Origin: Ruminococcaceae bacterium UBA2854
Lineage (GTDB): Bacteria > Bacillota > Clostridia > Oscillospirales > Acutalibacteraceae
DNA length: 21,337 nt
Reading direction: 5' to 3'
Assembly: GCA_002350765.1 (NCBI GenBank)
Contig: DEFK01000014.1
Span: 1-21,337, forward strand
In this document: one piece after another, positions 12,932 to 21,090 of the stretch
Layout: the number at the start of each line of letters is the position of its first letter
Position numbering within the stretch: the first letter of the stretch is position 1
Made by a program: the position numbers and the translations under genes
The notes under the pieces: generated by a model
Database searches by the model: none
What the model was told of the DNA's origin: nothing
The model's input: only the letters and a program-made list of their open reading frames with translations

Positions 12932-15391
12932 ATGAAAAAAGCTAAACAACTTATAAGCGTAATTCTTTGCGCTATGCTTGTATGCTCGGTATTCGTTATC
13001 AGCGCGCAGGCTAAGGATAAAAGAAATTACGTAAAATCCATCAGCATTAAAAAGAAAGCTACCGTTACTATCCCCGCTAACAAGAAAAAGGTAACAAAAT
13101 CCTTTAAGGTAAGCGTAAAGGTTAACGGTAAAGCTTCTAAGAAATTTACCGCTAAATCAAACAATAAATCGGTTGCTTCGGTTAAGGTAAGCGGAAGCAC
13201 TGTTAAAGTTACCGCTAAAAAAGCGGGTACAGCTAAGATTAAGGTTACTACAAAAGCTAAAAACCTTAAAAAGAAAAAGCTCAGCAAAACTCTGACAATT
13301 AAAGTTAAAAAGGGTACGGAGGCTAAACCCTCGGAAACTCCCTCGGTTACTCCCACAGAAGCTACGACACAGGTTCCCACGGAAGGCGTTACCGAGGATC
13401 CGACTGACGAGCCTGAGTACTACGGTCCCGCGGAGATAGATCCCGAAAATGTTAATGTCGAATTAAAGTATACCGAATACGCCAATAATGACGATATGGG
13501 CTTTGCGACTGACAGCGCAACAGGAGCTGTAAGCTATAGAGATCTGGACGCTGAATATACCTTTGAAATCGCGGATAAAAATATCGTTAAATTAATTAAG
13601 GACGAGGACGGAGATGATGCTTTCTGTTCCGTAAGCGTCGGTAAAACCACGGTAGAGGTTTACGAACAATTCCCGGGTCAGGAGAAAAAACACCTCGGAA
13701 CATTAAATGTTAACGTTACCAAAGCCACTATGGCGAATGTTTGCGAAGACGCGTTCTCGAAAGAAACTGAAAATACTATTAAGCTGAAGGCTAATTTCGG
13801 ACAGGAATCGTATGATTTCGGAAGCCATATTAAATCTGTTCTTGACGGAAGTAAAGGTAACGGATTGGATTTCGGCGATAACGAGTACAAGGTTACATAT
13901 GAACCCTCCGACAATAGAATTTCCGTAGACGAAAAGGGTGTTGCTACAGCCGTTAAGAACGGTGAAACACAGTTAAACTACGTTATTAAGTTTGTTGATA
14001 ACTCTGTTTGTGAAGAAATGTTTTTTGTAGAGGTTTCCGGTAAGGCGCTTGAGCGTGTTGACGGTTATACGATCGACAACGTAAGAGATTATATCGTCGG
14101 CGTAGATACTCCCGTTAAGCTTGCTGACGGTACTGAGGTTCCTCTTGTAAACTTCGATAACGCCGCTACAACTCCCGCGTTTAAGGCTGTTCAGGACGCT
14201 ATAAACCAGGAGCTCGAGATGTACGGTTCTATCGGCAGAGGCTTCTCCCAGAAATCCAACCATTCTACTGATATTTATAACAGCGTAAGAGATAAGGTTC
14301 TCGAATTCTTTACAGCTGATCCCGATTTATATACCTGCTTCTATGTTAACAGCACTACAGACGGTCTTAATAAGCTCGCTTCCGCGTTAGTAGAGAGCGA
14401 GGACGATATAGTTCTTACAACCCGTATCGAGCACCACGCTAACGATTTAAGCTGGCGTGAACGCTGTAAGGTAATTTATGCCGAGGTTGACGAGCAGGGA
14501 AGAGTTATCTACGACGATATCGAAAAGCTCTTAAAAGAGAACAAGGTTAAGATAGTTTCTATTTCAGCCGCTTCCAACGTAACAGGTTATGTAAACGATG
14601 TACATAGAGTAGCTAAGCTCGCTCATAAATACGGCGCTAAGATCGTAGTAGACGGAGCACAGATCGTAGCTCACAGAAAGTTCTATATGATGGGCGATTT
14701 AGAAGATCCCGACGACGATATCGACTTTATCGCGTTCTCGGCTCATAAGATGTATTCACCCTACGGCGGCGGAGCTGTTGTAGGTCTTACCGAGGAATTA
14801 AACCAGCATATGCCCGAATTCTACGGCGGCGGTACAATAATGGTTGTAGGCGACTACTGGCAGGTTTACAAGACAGCTCCCGCGGCTTACGAGGCGGGTT
14901 CTCCGAACTACCCGGGCGTTGTAGGTTTAGGAAAAGCGATTGATGTTCTTACTACAATCGGTATGGATAAAGTTGAAGCCCACGAGAAGGTTCTTAACAG
15001 AAAGATTATCGACGGACTTAAAAAGCTCCCGAATGTTATTCTCTACGGCGACTGCGAAAATATCGACGATAGGGTAGGAGTAGTATCCTTTAACTTCAGC
15101 GATATTAATACGTATTACCTTGCCGCTGAGCTGAGCGGACTCGGCGGAGTCGCTACAAGACGCGGAGCGTTCTGCGCTCATCCTTACGTATGGAGACTTA
15201 TGGGTATTGACGACGAGACAGCGCGCGGCTTCGAGAATTGTACGGACGCTAATACAGCGGGTATGATACGCGTAAGCTTCGGTATCTACAATAACGAGGA
15301 AGAAATAGATAAGCTGTTAGATGTTATGCCCGCGGCTATGCAGGCGGCTAAGGACGCTAATCCTAACGGTGAGGTTAAACCCGAGTATTAA
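12932..15391 (+). CDS. Exported Ig-like / aminotransferase class V (cysteine desulfurase-like) PLP enzyme
   Basis: An 819-aa fusion. A clear Sec signal peptide (1-27, ending SAQA) is followed by a Lys-rich Ig-like domain (about 32-126), a Thr/Pro/Glu linker (129-165) and two more Ig-like regions (about 170-263 and 270-370). Residues 375-810 are a complete fold-type I PLP enzyme closest to SufS/Csd cysteine desulfurases: NFDNAATTP (407-415), EHHAND (500-505, ring-stacking His), VDGAQ (573-577, D574 for the pyridine N), SAHKMY (603-608, K606 for the Schiff base), RRGAFCAHP (743-751, C748 at the catalytic Cys position) and MIRVSFG (R780, substrate carboxylate). In the cytoplasmic family these make alanine and a Cys persulfide from cysteine. 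The ribosome site AGGAGAG precedes the ATG, so the signal peptide is not a start-choice artefact. Substrate, cofactor loading outside the cell and function are unknown; selenocysteine lyase or another beta-lyase is possible. Confidence 0.85.
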   Translation: MKKAKQLISVILCAMLVCSVFVISAQAKDKRNYVKSISIKKKATVTIPANKKKVTKSFKVSVKVNGKASKKFTAKSNNKSVASVKVSGSTVKVTAKKAGTAKIKVTTKAKNLKKKKLSKTLTIKVKKGTEAKPSETPSVTPTEATTQVPTEGVTEDPTDEPEYYGPAEIDPENVNVELKYTEYANNDDMGFATDSATGAVSYRDLDAEYTFEIADKNIVKLIKDEDGDDAFCSVSVGKTTVEVYEQFPGQEKKHLGTLNVNVTKATMANVCEDAFSKETENTIKLKANFGQESYDFGSHIKSVLDGSKGNGLDFGDNEYKVTYEPSDNRISVDEKGVATAVKNGETQLNYVIKFVDNSVCEEMFFVEVSGKALERVDGYTIDNVRDYIVGVDTPVKLADGTEVPLVNFDNAATTPAFKAVQDAINQELEMYGSIGRGFSQKSNHSTDIYNSVRDKVLEFFTADPDLYTCFYVNSTTDGLNKLASALVESEDDIVLTTRIEHHANDLSWRERCKVIYAEVDEQGRVIYDDIEKLLKENKVKIVSISAASNVTGYVNDVHRVAKLAHKYGAKIVVDGAQIVAHRKFYMMGDLEDPDDDIDFIAFSAHKMYSPYGGGAVVGLTEELNQHMPEFYGGGTIMVVGDYWQVYKTAPAAYEAGSPNYPGVVGLGKAIDVLTTIGMDKVEAHEKVLNRKIIDGLKKLPNVILYGDCENIDDRVGVVSFNFSDINTYYLAAELSGLGGVATRRGAFCAHPYVWRLMGIDDETARGFENCTDANTAGMIRVSFGIYNNEEEIDKLLDVMPAAMQAAKDANPNGEVKPEY

Positions 15392-15457
15392 TCCTGTCTT
15401 AGACAACGTAATCTTATAAATAAGATACGCGTAGATTAACGACTGAAAATTAAAGTT

Positions 15458-15496
15458 AAAGGCTCAAAACTAAGAAATGGTTTTGAGCCTTTTTTC
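15458..15496 (+). terminator. Terminator of the PLP-enzyme operon
   Basis: AAAGGCTCAAAAC (15458-15470) pairs with GTTTTGAGCCTTT (15480-15492), loop of 9, followed by a T-run. Confidence 0.85.
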
Positions 15497-15505
15497 TATT
15501 TGTTG

Positions 15506-15534
15506 ATGACATTTTTAAATCTGTGTGATATAAT
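15506..15534 (+). promoter_or_regulatory. Promoter of the second cotH gene
   Basis: ATGACA (15506-15511), 17 bases, TATAAT (15529-15534) with TG at 15526-15527 giving an extended -10. Confidence 0.65.
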
Positions 15535-15562
15535 AAACTAAAATATTTCGGGAGGGATTGTC

Positions 15563-18112
15563 TTGAAAAAACATACTAAAAGAATTATTTCAACTTTATT
15601 ATGCGCGCTGATGCTGTGCTCGGTCATTCCGAGCTTTTCGGCGGCCGATTCGGATGAACAGAGCGCTCCGATTATGGAGGTTCCCGACGGCTATAATCTT
15701 TTTGAGTTTAATAAGCTCTACAGCGGCGACGCGCTCACGGTTGAAATCGGCGACAGTAAGGCGACTGTAAAAGGCGATGACGTAAACGGCGGCCTGATTA
15801 TTTCGGGTAAACCGTCTGAAATCGAAAAAATTACAGTATCGCTTAAAGACGAGGTTGACCTCGGTTCAATTACCGCGGGAAGGCTTGTCGTAAACGCTTT
15901 AAGCGAGGTAAGGTACTCTTCGGAGGTTAACGTTACTGTTGACGATAAAGACGCGTTCGTTGTAGAAACTTCCCGCCAGAAAAAAGCGGGCGTATGGACT
16001 GGCGAAAAGAATAAGTGCGTTGATTTAAGCGCCCTTAAACTCAGCGGAAAGCATAAAATAAAGCTCGGTTTAAAGTTTAAAGACGGCGTTGCCGATAAAA
16101 AGACTAACGTAATGCTTAAAAATATGCTTTTCGTAGCGTACAGTATACCTGTAGTCGATGTTAATATTGACGAAAGCCTCGGCTCGATTGACGCTATGAA
16201 CGGCGATAAGAAACACAATACCGAGTGCTACGGAGATATGACCGTTAATATCCCTGAGAATTATAAAAGCGAGTATACGGATAAAGAGCTTTCTACCCAG
16301 ACCTACGAGCTTGAATATATCCGCGGCCGCGGCAACTCGACTTGGGACGCCGATAAAAAGCCCTATAAGGTAAAGCTGAAGAAAAAAGCTGAGCTGCTCG
16401 GTATGGGAGCGAATAAGCATTGGGGATTAATCGCCAATTATTTCGACTATTCATTAATCCGCAATAAATATACCTATTGGCTCGGCACTAAACTCGGTAT
16501 GGAATATACTCCGAAGTGTGTTCCTGTTGATGTCGTTATGAACGGCTCATATCTCGGAAGCTACTGCCTTTCCGAGCTGGTTCGTCTTGATACGAACCGC
16601 GTTGACCTTGATGAGCTTGACGAAAGCGTAACAAGCGGCGACGAGCTTACGGGCGGATATCTTTTAAACTGTGATATCGAACCTAAGAAAAGCAGTTTTG
16701 AGGTCAATTTCGACGGTGGAGAAACCGCCTTTTATTCCGTGGAATCACCCGACTTCGATGAAACTATGGTTCCCGAGCAGCTCGAATACATAAAGAATTA
16801 TTTCCAAAATGTCTACGACGCTGTATACAGCGACGACTTTTGCGATAAAAACGGCGTTCCTTATTCGGATTACCTGGACGTTGACTCTATGGTGGATTAC
16901 TATATTATTCAGGGAACCTCCGATAACGGCGACGCGTTCGGAAACGGAAGTACATATCTCTATAAAAAGCGCGGCGGTAAGCTTTACTGGGGTCCTTTAT
17001 GGGACTTTGACTTTGTCGCGTGGGCGGCTACCGATTTCAAAAGCGATGAAGCTGACGTAGTAATGCAGTATAGCAGTTATCCTTTCTTTAAACAGCTCTA
17101 TACCAATAACAGCGAGTTTAAAGAAAAATTCGATAAAAGAATTAAAGAAATCGACGATGTTATTGCCGATTCCGCGAAAGACGGCGGTCAGGTTGATAAA
17201 TACGCTAAGGACGTATATCTTTCGCAGTTTGCCGACCACCAGTTAATTCCAAGCGCTTTGTCCGAGGAGAAACAAAACGCTCCTGAGGAGGATAAAGAGA
17301 AGTACGATGTAACGTATGATGAGGAAATTACGCGTTTTAAGAACTGGCTTATATCGAGAGCTGATTTCCAGAGCGGGAATATAGATAAAATAATTCCTGG
17401 GATAAAACACGCTAAATTCTATGTTGACGATAACGTGTTCTACGAATGTGAGTATGAAGACTTTAATCCCGCGGAAATAGATGTTCCAACACCTTCCAAG
17501 GATGGAAAAAAGTTTTTGTATTGGTATATCGAAACCGAAGACGGTATCTTTGAATTCCAGGATTATTACCCGATTGACACTCCCGACGAGATTTCTTTCT
17601 ACGCTAAGTGGGAAGATAATAACGAGGATGATACAATCTCGCTGAATAAAAAGAGCGTAAGCCTTAATTCGGGCAAGACCTGTACTCTTACGGTTAAAAA
17701 CTTCAAGGCTTCAAAATGGCTTAGCTCCAACCCGAGCGTAGCCTCGGTTAAGAACGGTAAGGTAACGGCGCTTAAAAAGGGCAGCGCTGAAATCTACGCT
17801 GTTTTAAGCAATAATTACTACCTTGTATGCAAGGTTAATGTAAAGAACAATCCGACAATTAAAATAAACGGTAAGAAGTTCAGCGCTAAGAAAACCTATT
17901 CTGTTAAAAAAGGCGGTAAGCTTTCAGTAAAGATTACAGGTAAGGCATCAACCGTTAAGAACAGCTATAAGTCAACAAAAAAGAAAATCGCTAAAATCAC
18001 CTCTAAAACCACCTCTAAAAAGTTAACCCTTAAAGCGTATAAAAAGGGTAAGGCAACCGTTAGCGTAAAGATCAACGGAGTGACTTATAAGATTAAGGTA
18101 AAAGTAAAATAA
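15563..18112 (+). CDS. Secreted CotH-family kinase with Ig-like C-terminus
   Basis: An 849-aa exported protein. Signal peptide about 1-27 (SFSAAD). Residues 45-195 form a beta-rich, carbohydrate-binding-like N-domain. The CotH core (about 196-605) has VVDVNIDE, IRGRGNSTW (253-261), KKPYKVKL (265-272), LLGM...KHWGLIANY (278-293), NGDAFGNGSTYLY (455-467) and GPLWDFDFVAW (477-487). A Listeria-Bacteroides-type repeat (about 616-683, ending SFYAKW) follows, then a 151-residue double Big_2 module (699-849) that matches the end of the subtilase without gaps. The start is TTG at 15563 with GGGAGG upstream; no ATG fits. The catalytic segment differs from the other CotH (NGDAFG versus NNDAVS), so substrates may differ. 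No dockerin, LPxTG or SLH motif is seen, so attachment to the cell is unexplained unless the Ig-like module does it. Confidence 0.87.
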   Translation: MKKHTKRIISTLLCALMLCSVIPSFSAADSDEQSAPIMEVPDGYNLFEFNKLYSGDALTVEIGDSKATVKGDDVNGGLIISGKPSEIEKITVSLKDEVDLGSITAGRLVVNALSEVRYSSEVNVTVDDKDAFVVETSRQKKAGVWTGEKNKCVDLSALKLSGKHKIKLGLKFKDGVADKKTNVMLKNMLFVAYSIPVVDVNIDESLGSIDAMNGDKKHNTECYGDMTVNIPENYKSEYTDKELSTQTYELEYIRGRGNSTWDADKKPYKVKLKKKAELLGMGANKHWGLIANYFDYSLIRNKYTYWLGTKLGMEYTPKCVPVDVVMNGSYLGSYCLSELVRLDTNRVDLDELDESVTSGDELTGGYLLNCDIEPKKSSFEVNFDGGETAFYSVESPDFDETMVPEQLEYIKNYFQNVYDAVYSDDFCDKNGVPYSDYLDVDSMVDYYIIQGTSDNGDAFGNGSTYLYKKRGGKLYWGPLWDFDFVAWAATDFKSDEADVVMQYSSYPFFKQLYTNNSEFKEKFDKRIKEIDDVIADSAKDGGQVDKYAKDVYLSQFADHQLIPSALSEEKQNAPEEDKEKYDVTYDEEITRFKNWLISRADFQSGNIDKIIPGIKHAKFYVDDNVFYECEYEDFNPAEIDVPTPSKDGKKFLYWYIETEDGIFEFQDYYPIDTPDEISFYAKWEDNNEDDTISLNKKSVSLNSGKTCTLTVKNFKASKWLSSNPSVASVKNGKVTALKKGSAEIYAVLSNNYYLVCKVNVKNNPTIKINGKKFSAKKTYSVKKGGKLSVKITGKASTVKNSYKSTKKKIAKITSKTTSKKLTLKAYKKGKATVSVKINGVTYKIKVKVK

Positions 18113-18120
18113 GCAATATT

Positions 18121-18148
18121 AAAACGCCGCGGGTTTCCGCGGCGTTTT
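18121..18148. terminator. Bidirectional terminator between convergent genes
   Basis: AAAACGCCGCGG (18121-18132), GTTT loop, CCGCGGCGTTTT (18137-18148), with A-run and T-run on both sides. It serves the cotH gene on the plus strand and the two-component operon on the minus strand. Confidence 0.92.
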
Positions 18149-18160
18149 CGTTATAAGATA

Positions 18161-18958
18161 TTAATAATCGTAGTCGTCATAACCGTCGTACATAAAGTCA
18201 GCCCAATAGTACTGGCTCATATACTCGTTCTGGTAGGAGTTGACCGCGCCCGCGTCAAGCTCCTTGAAGCGGTAGTAGTCGCAGTCGAGAACGTCAACGT
18301 TAACCGCTAACGCGTTGTAGCTTTTTACAATAGCCGCTTCGGCGCCGATTTTTTTAAGGCTTTTTATCATCGCCGAGATAAGGGTTTGTAAGTAGCTCTG
18401 CTGTTTTTTATCGTAGGGAGCGTCCTCGAAAAGCGCCGCCGCAATTTCTCTCGTGGAACAGGAGCTTCCGTGACGGTGGACGAGATAGGCGAAAATCTCC
18501 TTTGAACGGCTTCTCTCGAAGCGTACATTAACGCCGTCGGGAGTAAATACGTCGAAATTGCCGAAGCATTGTACCCTTAAAAGCGCGTTGTCCTTCGGTA
18601 CAATCGGGAAACGTAAATCCTCTAGCTCCTCTTTAACGGCCTCGACAGTTACGGGCTTCATAATGTAACCGCTCGCGTGAAGCTTCATAGCGTCGCCCGT
18701 ATACTCGGAAAAGCCCGTTACAAAGATTATATTCATTTTCGGATTAACCGCTTTAAGCTCTTTAGCGAGCTCAACGCCCGTCATTCCGCTCATATGTATA
18801 TCCAGAAAGGCTATATCACATCCGTTTTCCTTAGCGTCCGCAAGCAGCTCGTCGGGATATTCAAACGAAAAAATGTCCGCGTCGGGCTTTGCTTCGGTTA
18901 CGGCTGTTTCGAGCATCTGAAGCATTAAAGGTTCGTCGTCAACACAAAGTATTCTCAT
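18161..18958 (-). CDS. Response regulator with SARP/BTAD-type winged-helix output
   Basis: A 265-aa cytoplasmic regulator. The receiver domain (1-115) has acidic pocket D7/D8, phospho-acceptor D53 (FLDIHMSGMTG), switch Thr (VTGFSEY) and K103 (IMKPVT). The output (about 125-230) begins LRVQCFGNFDVFTPDG and continues RFERSRSKEIFAYLVHRHG, the pattern of OmpR-like winged helices of the SARP/BTAD group, rather than the LytTR domain usually paired with LytS-type kinases. A short acidic/Tyr tail (YDGYDDYDY) ends it. AAGGAGGATAAT precedes the ATG. It lies 13 bases downstream of the kinase gene and is clearly co-transcribed. Its likely DNA site is the triple half-site at 20488-20518 (inference). Confidence 0.85.
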   Translation of the reverse strand: MRILCVDDEPLMLQMLETAVTEAKPDADIFSFEYPDELLADAKENGCDIAFLDIHMSGMTGVELAKELKAVNPKMNIIFVTGFSEYTGDAMKLHASGYIMKPVTVEAVKEELEDLRFPIVPKDNALLRVQCFGNFDVFTPDGVNVRFERSRSKEIFAYLVHRHGSSCSTREIAAALFEDAPYDKKQQSYLQTLISAMIKSLKKIGAEAAIVKSYNALAVNVDVLDCDYYRFKELDAGAVNSYQNEYMSQYYWADFMYDGYDDYDY

Positions 18959-18971
18959 ATTATCCTCCTTA

Positions 18972-20393
18972 TTATTCGTTTATAGAATTATCGTTATTCT
19001 TTTTAGGAATTATAATCTTAGCGACAGTGCCCTCGCCGATTACGCTGGTTATAACCACATCGGCGTCGCACATTTCTTTTAAACGTCGTTTTATATTCTC
19101 CATACCGATATGGGAACGGCCGTCGTTTTTCTTTTCGTTTACGTCAAAGCCCGTTCCGTCGTCGGACACAATAACCTCGAAAGTTTTTTCTGTTTCTTTG
19201 GTGGCTATGGTAAGAGTACCGCCGCCTTTCTTTTTGCTGAGCCCGTGTTTTACGGCGTTCTCGGCGAGCGGCTGAATGGTAAGCTGAGGAATCTCAAAGT
19301 CCGTAGCCTGAATATCATATTCAATATTGAGCTTTTTACCGAATCGCAGTTTTTCAATATATAAATACTTTTTTAAATGCTCGAGCTCTTTCTCAAAGGG
19401 GATAGGGGTTGTCTGCTTTAAGGAGTCCATATTACCTCTTAAATACTGCGCGAAGGTTATCGTCGCCTGGCTCGCCGTGTCGGGGTCAAGCTTGCACAGC
19501 ATAGCGATTGAGCTTAAAGCGTTGTACATAAAGTGCGGTTGAATCTGGCTTACCATAACCCGTACCTTTGACTCGTAAAGCTCCTTTTCGGTGGCGATAA
19601 GCTTTTGCTCGCGCTTGGCTACAACTACGCCGAATATAAGCACTATAGAGATAAGCATAGCGGGGAACTCGGTCGTAAGTCCGAACGAGTAGCCTGTTAT
19701 AAACTGGTTAGCTACGGGAATAAGCACAAACGAAGCGGTGATTAGCTTTTCCTTGGTAGACTTTTTCGATATGATAAAGCCGATACATAATATAATAAGT
19801 CCTACCGCGAGATAGGTCTGGCTCCACATAAACAACGGCTGGCGATGGTATGTACCGTCGCTTTCAACTCTGAAATAAAGCGGATAAAAAAGGTTTATCA
19901 GGTCGCATATCAGCGTAGACACGAGAAGAACGTTCATTATAATGCTCGTGATATCGCCGAATTTTCCATGTAATTCCAAAGCCGTAAACACATACCGCCA
20001 TAAGAAGAATATAAGCATCGTTGAACCCGTGAAGTTGAGTACGTTAACAATCAGGTTCCATACGGCGAGTTGCTCTACCCCCTGAACTATCCAGCACATC
20101 GCGTCCGTAAACAGAACAAACGCCGTTGACGATATCAGCAGGGCAAAGGTGCGGGTATGTTCGCTGTAACCCTCTTTATCCTGGGCAATACTGTAAAGCA
20201 GTACGGTACAAACCGCCATGCTGACAATATCGGCTCCGAGGTTGAATACGGAAGTCGGAGGCATTCCCGAAAAGGTTCTTACCCGCATTATAGCAATTGA
20301 CGAAATGGTATAAACCAGCGAAAAAACAAAGCATAACGGCATTATCCATTTATGTCTGTCCCAAAAGCTGTTTATTTTTGATGTAAGCTTCAA
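18972..20393 (-). CDS. LytS-like multi-pass sensor histidine kinase
   Basis: A 473-aa membrane kinase. The N-terminal 260 residues contain about eight hydrophobic segments (roughly 17-36, 51-70, 84-104, 112-133, 148-170, 193-209, 218-236, 243-260) with little extracellular mass, suggesting a ligand inside or near the membrane. A short helix leads to the His_kinase (PF06580-type) motif QIQPHFMYNALSSI with H287. The ATPase domain has N-box QPLAENAVKHG (374-384), G1 DDGTGFD (411-417) and G2 GMENIKRRL. The start is TTG at 20393 with AAGGAGTG 7 bases upstream. It is first in a two-gene operon with the regulator at 18161. The signal sensed is unknown; the many surface-protein genes nearby make a wall-related or nutrient signal plausible. 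Confidence 0.87.
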   Translation of the reverse strand: MKLTSKINSFWDRHKWIMPLCFVFSLVYTISSIAIMRVRTFSGMPPTSVFNLGADIVSMAVCTVLLYSIAQDKEGYSEHTRTFALLISSTAFVLFTDAMCWIVQGVEQLAVWNLIVNVLNFTGSTMLIFFLWRYVFTALELHGKFGDITSIIMNVLLVSTLICDLINLFYPLYFRVESDGTYHRQPLFMWSQTYLAVGLIILCIGFIISKKSTKEKLITASFVLIPVANQFITGYSFGLTTEFPAMLISIVLIFGVVVAKREQKLIATEKELYESKVRVMVSQIQPHFMYNALSSIAMLCKLDPDTASQATITFAQYLRGNMDSLKQTTPIPFEKELEHLKKYLYIEKLRFGKKLNIEYDIQATDFEIPQLTIQPLAENAVKHGLSKKKGGGTLTIATKETEKTFEVIVSDDGTGFDVNEKKNDGRSHIGMENIKRRLKEMCDADVVITSVIGEGTVAKIIIPKKNNDNSINE

Positions 20394-20425
20394 AGCCGTA
20401 CACTCCTTAATTATAATCTGATTTA

Positions 20426-20454
20426 ATATTATATTAAAATGAGTAAAATTGCAA
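20426..20454 (-). promoter_or_regulatory. Possible promoter of the two-component operon
   Basis: On the minus strand TTGCAA (20454-20449) is followed after 17 bases by TAATAT (20431-20426), or after 15 bases by TATAAT (20433-20428). The exact -10 cannot be settled by eye. Confidence 0.4.
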
Positions 20455-20487
20455 TTGTTTTAAGAAATTCTTTGAAAAAGTTTAAAA

Positions 20488-20518
20488 TACAACAAAATTT
20501 GTTGTACTTTTGTTGTAC
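20488..20518 (+). promoter_or_regulatory. Operator of three TTTGTTGTA half-sites
   Basis: TACAACAAAATTTGTTGTA (20488-20506) is a perfect 19-base palindrome. Its right half-site recurs 11 bases further (20509-20517), giving one inverted and two direct copies one helical turn apart. The last copy covers the -35 position of the extended -10 promoter at 20525. This is the layout of an activator site, and the adjacent response regulator is the natural candidate. Confidence 0.55.
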
Positions 20519-20524
20519 TCCGTT

Positions 20525-20533
20525 TGATATACT
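20525..20533 (+). promoter_or_regulatory. Extended -10 promoter of the small secreted protein gene
   Basis: TGATATACT gives TG-n-TATACT. There is no good -35 at 17 bases (20505-20510 reads TACTTT), which fits an activated promoter using the upstream repeats. Confidence 0.5.
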
Positions 20534-20600
20534 TGTGTCAACAAAGACAAACAAACAAGAAAATCAACAATTAAAATTTGAAATAAAGGAAGTAATCATT

Positions 20601-21050
20601 ATGAAAAAGACAATGGGAATCACAAGAACATTAATCGCTGTAACAATCGCGTTCGTAATCGCGGTATCTTCCGCGGTAGTTATAAGTATGGTAAGAGTTG
20701 ACGCTAAGACATATAACGGAACCGCTCAGTCACACCGTGCGCAGAAGCTCGACAACGGTAAGCTTCCCAAAACTACAACAAAGACAAATCAGTTCGCTAA
20801 AGCTTATTGTGTTAAGGTTCAGAGCAAAATCTCTAAGGGCAGCAACTGGTCATATAAGTCAGACGCTAAGAATATTAAAGTAAACTGCAAATTCGACCCC
20901 TCTACACGCAAATATACATTTAAGCTTGTCGGCACATCATACGGACTTAACCATATGACATTAAAGTACAAGACAACAGCTTCGAAGTGGGAGAGCAAGA
21001 AGATGAATGTTTTTGTTGATATGGATAAAAACATTATGAGAATTTCTTAA
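20601..21050 (+). CDS. Small secreted protein, probably a single Ig-like domain
   Basis: A 149-aa exported protein without a recognised family. Residues 1-35 are a signal peptide or anchor (MKKTMGITRTLIAV...SMVRVDA). The mature part is basic and beta-rich with alternating patterns (WSYKSDAKNIKVNCKFD, YTFKLVGTSYGLNHMTLKYKT), resembling a lone Ig-like fold with two Cys (YCVKV and VNCKF) that could form a disulfide. ATG 20601 is chosen because AAGGAAG is 8 bases upstream and the promoter lies at 20525; an in-frame ATG at 20439 would start before that promoter. It is divergent from the two-component system and carries its presumed target sites, so it is the best candidate member of that regulon. 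Confidence 0.7.
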   Translation: MKKTMGITRTLIAVTIAFVIAVSSAVVISMVRVDAKTYNGTAQSHRAQKLDNGKLPKTTTKTNQFAKAYCVKVQSKISKGSNWSYKSDAKNIKVNCKFDPSTRKYTFKLVGTSYGLNHMTLKYKTTASKWESKKMNVFVDMDKNIMRIS

Positions 21051-21060
21051 TAATCAATCT

Positions 21061-21089
21061 AAGTCGGGATATTTATCCCGGCTTTTTTG
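21061..21089 (+). terminator. Terminator of the small secreted protein gene
   Basis: AGTCGGGAT (21062-21070), ATTT loop, ATCCCGGCT (21075-21083) with one G-T pair, then a run of T. Confidence 0.85.
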
Positions 21090-21090
21090 T

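Noticed and set aside
15718..16218. 166-codon open frame on the minus strand inside the second cotH gene
   Set aside because: It lies entirely antisense to a well-supported CDS. Similar antisense frames occur in other Lys-rich genes here as a result of codon bias.
3059..18112. Cellulosome components
   Set aside because: CotH occurs in ruminococcal cellulosome settings, so I looked for dockerin or cohesin motifs in the exported proteins and found none.
20439..20600. N-terminal extension of the small secreted protein to an ATG at 20439
   Set aside because: It would run through the operator and promoter at 20488-20533, puts the signal peptide internal, and lacks a ribosome site, whereas 20601 has one.
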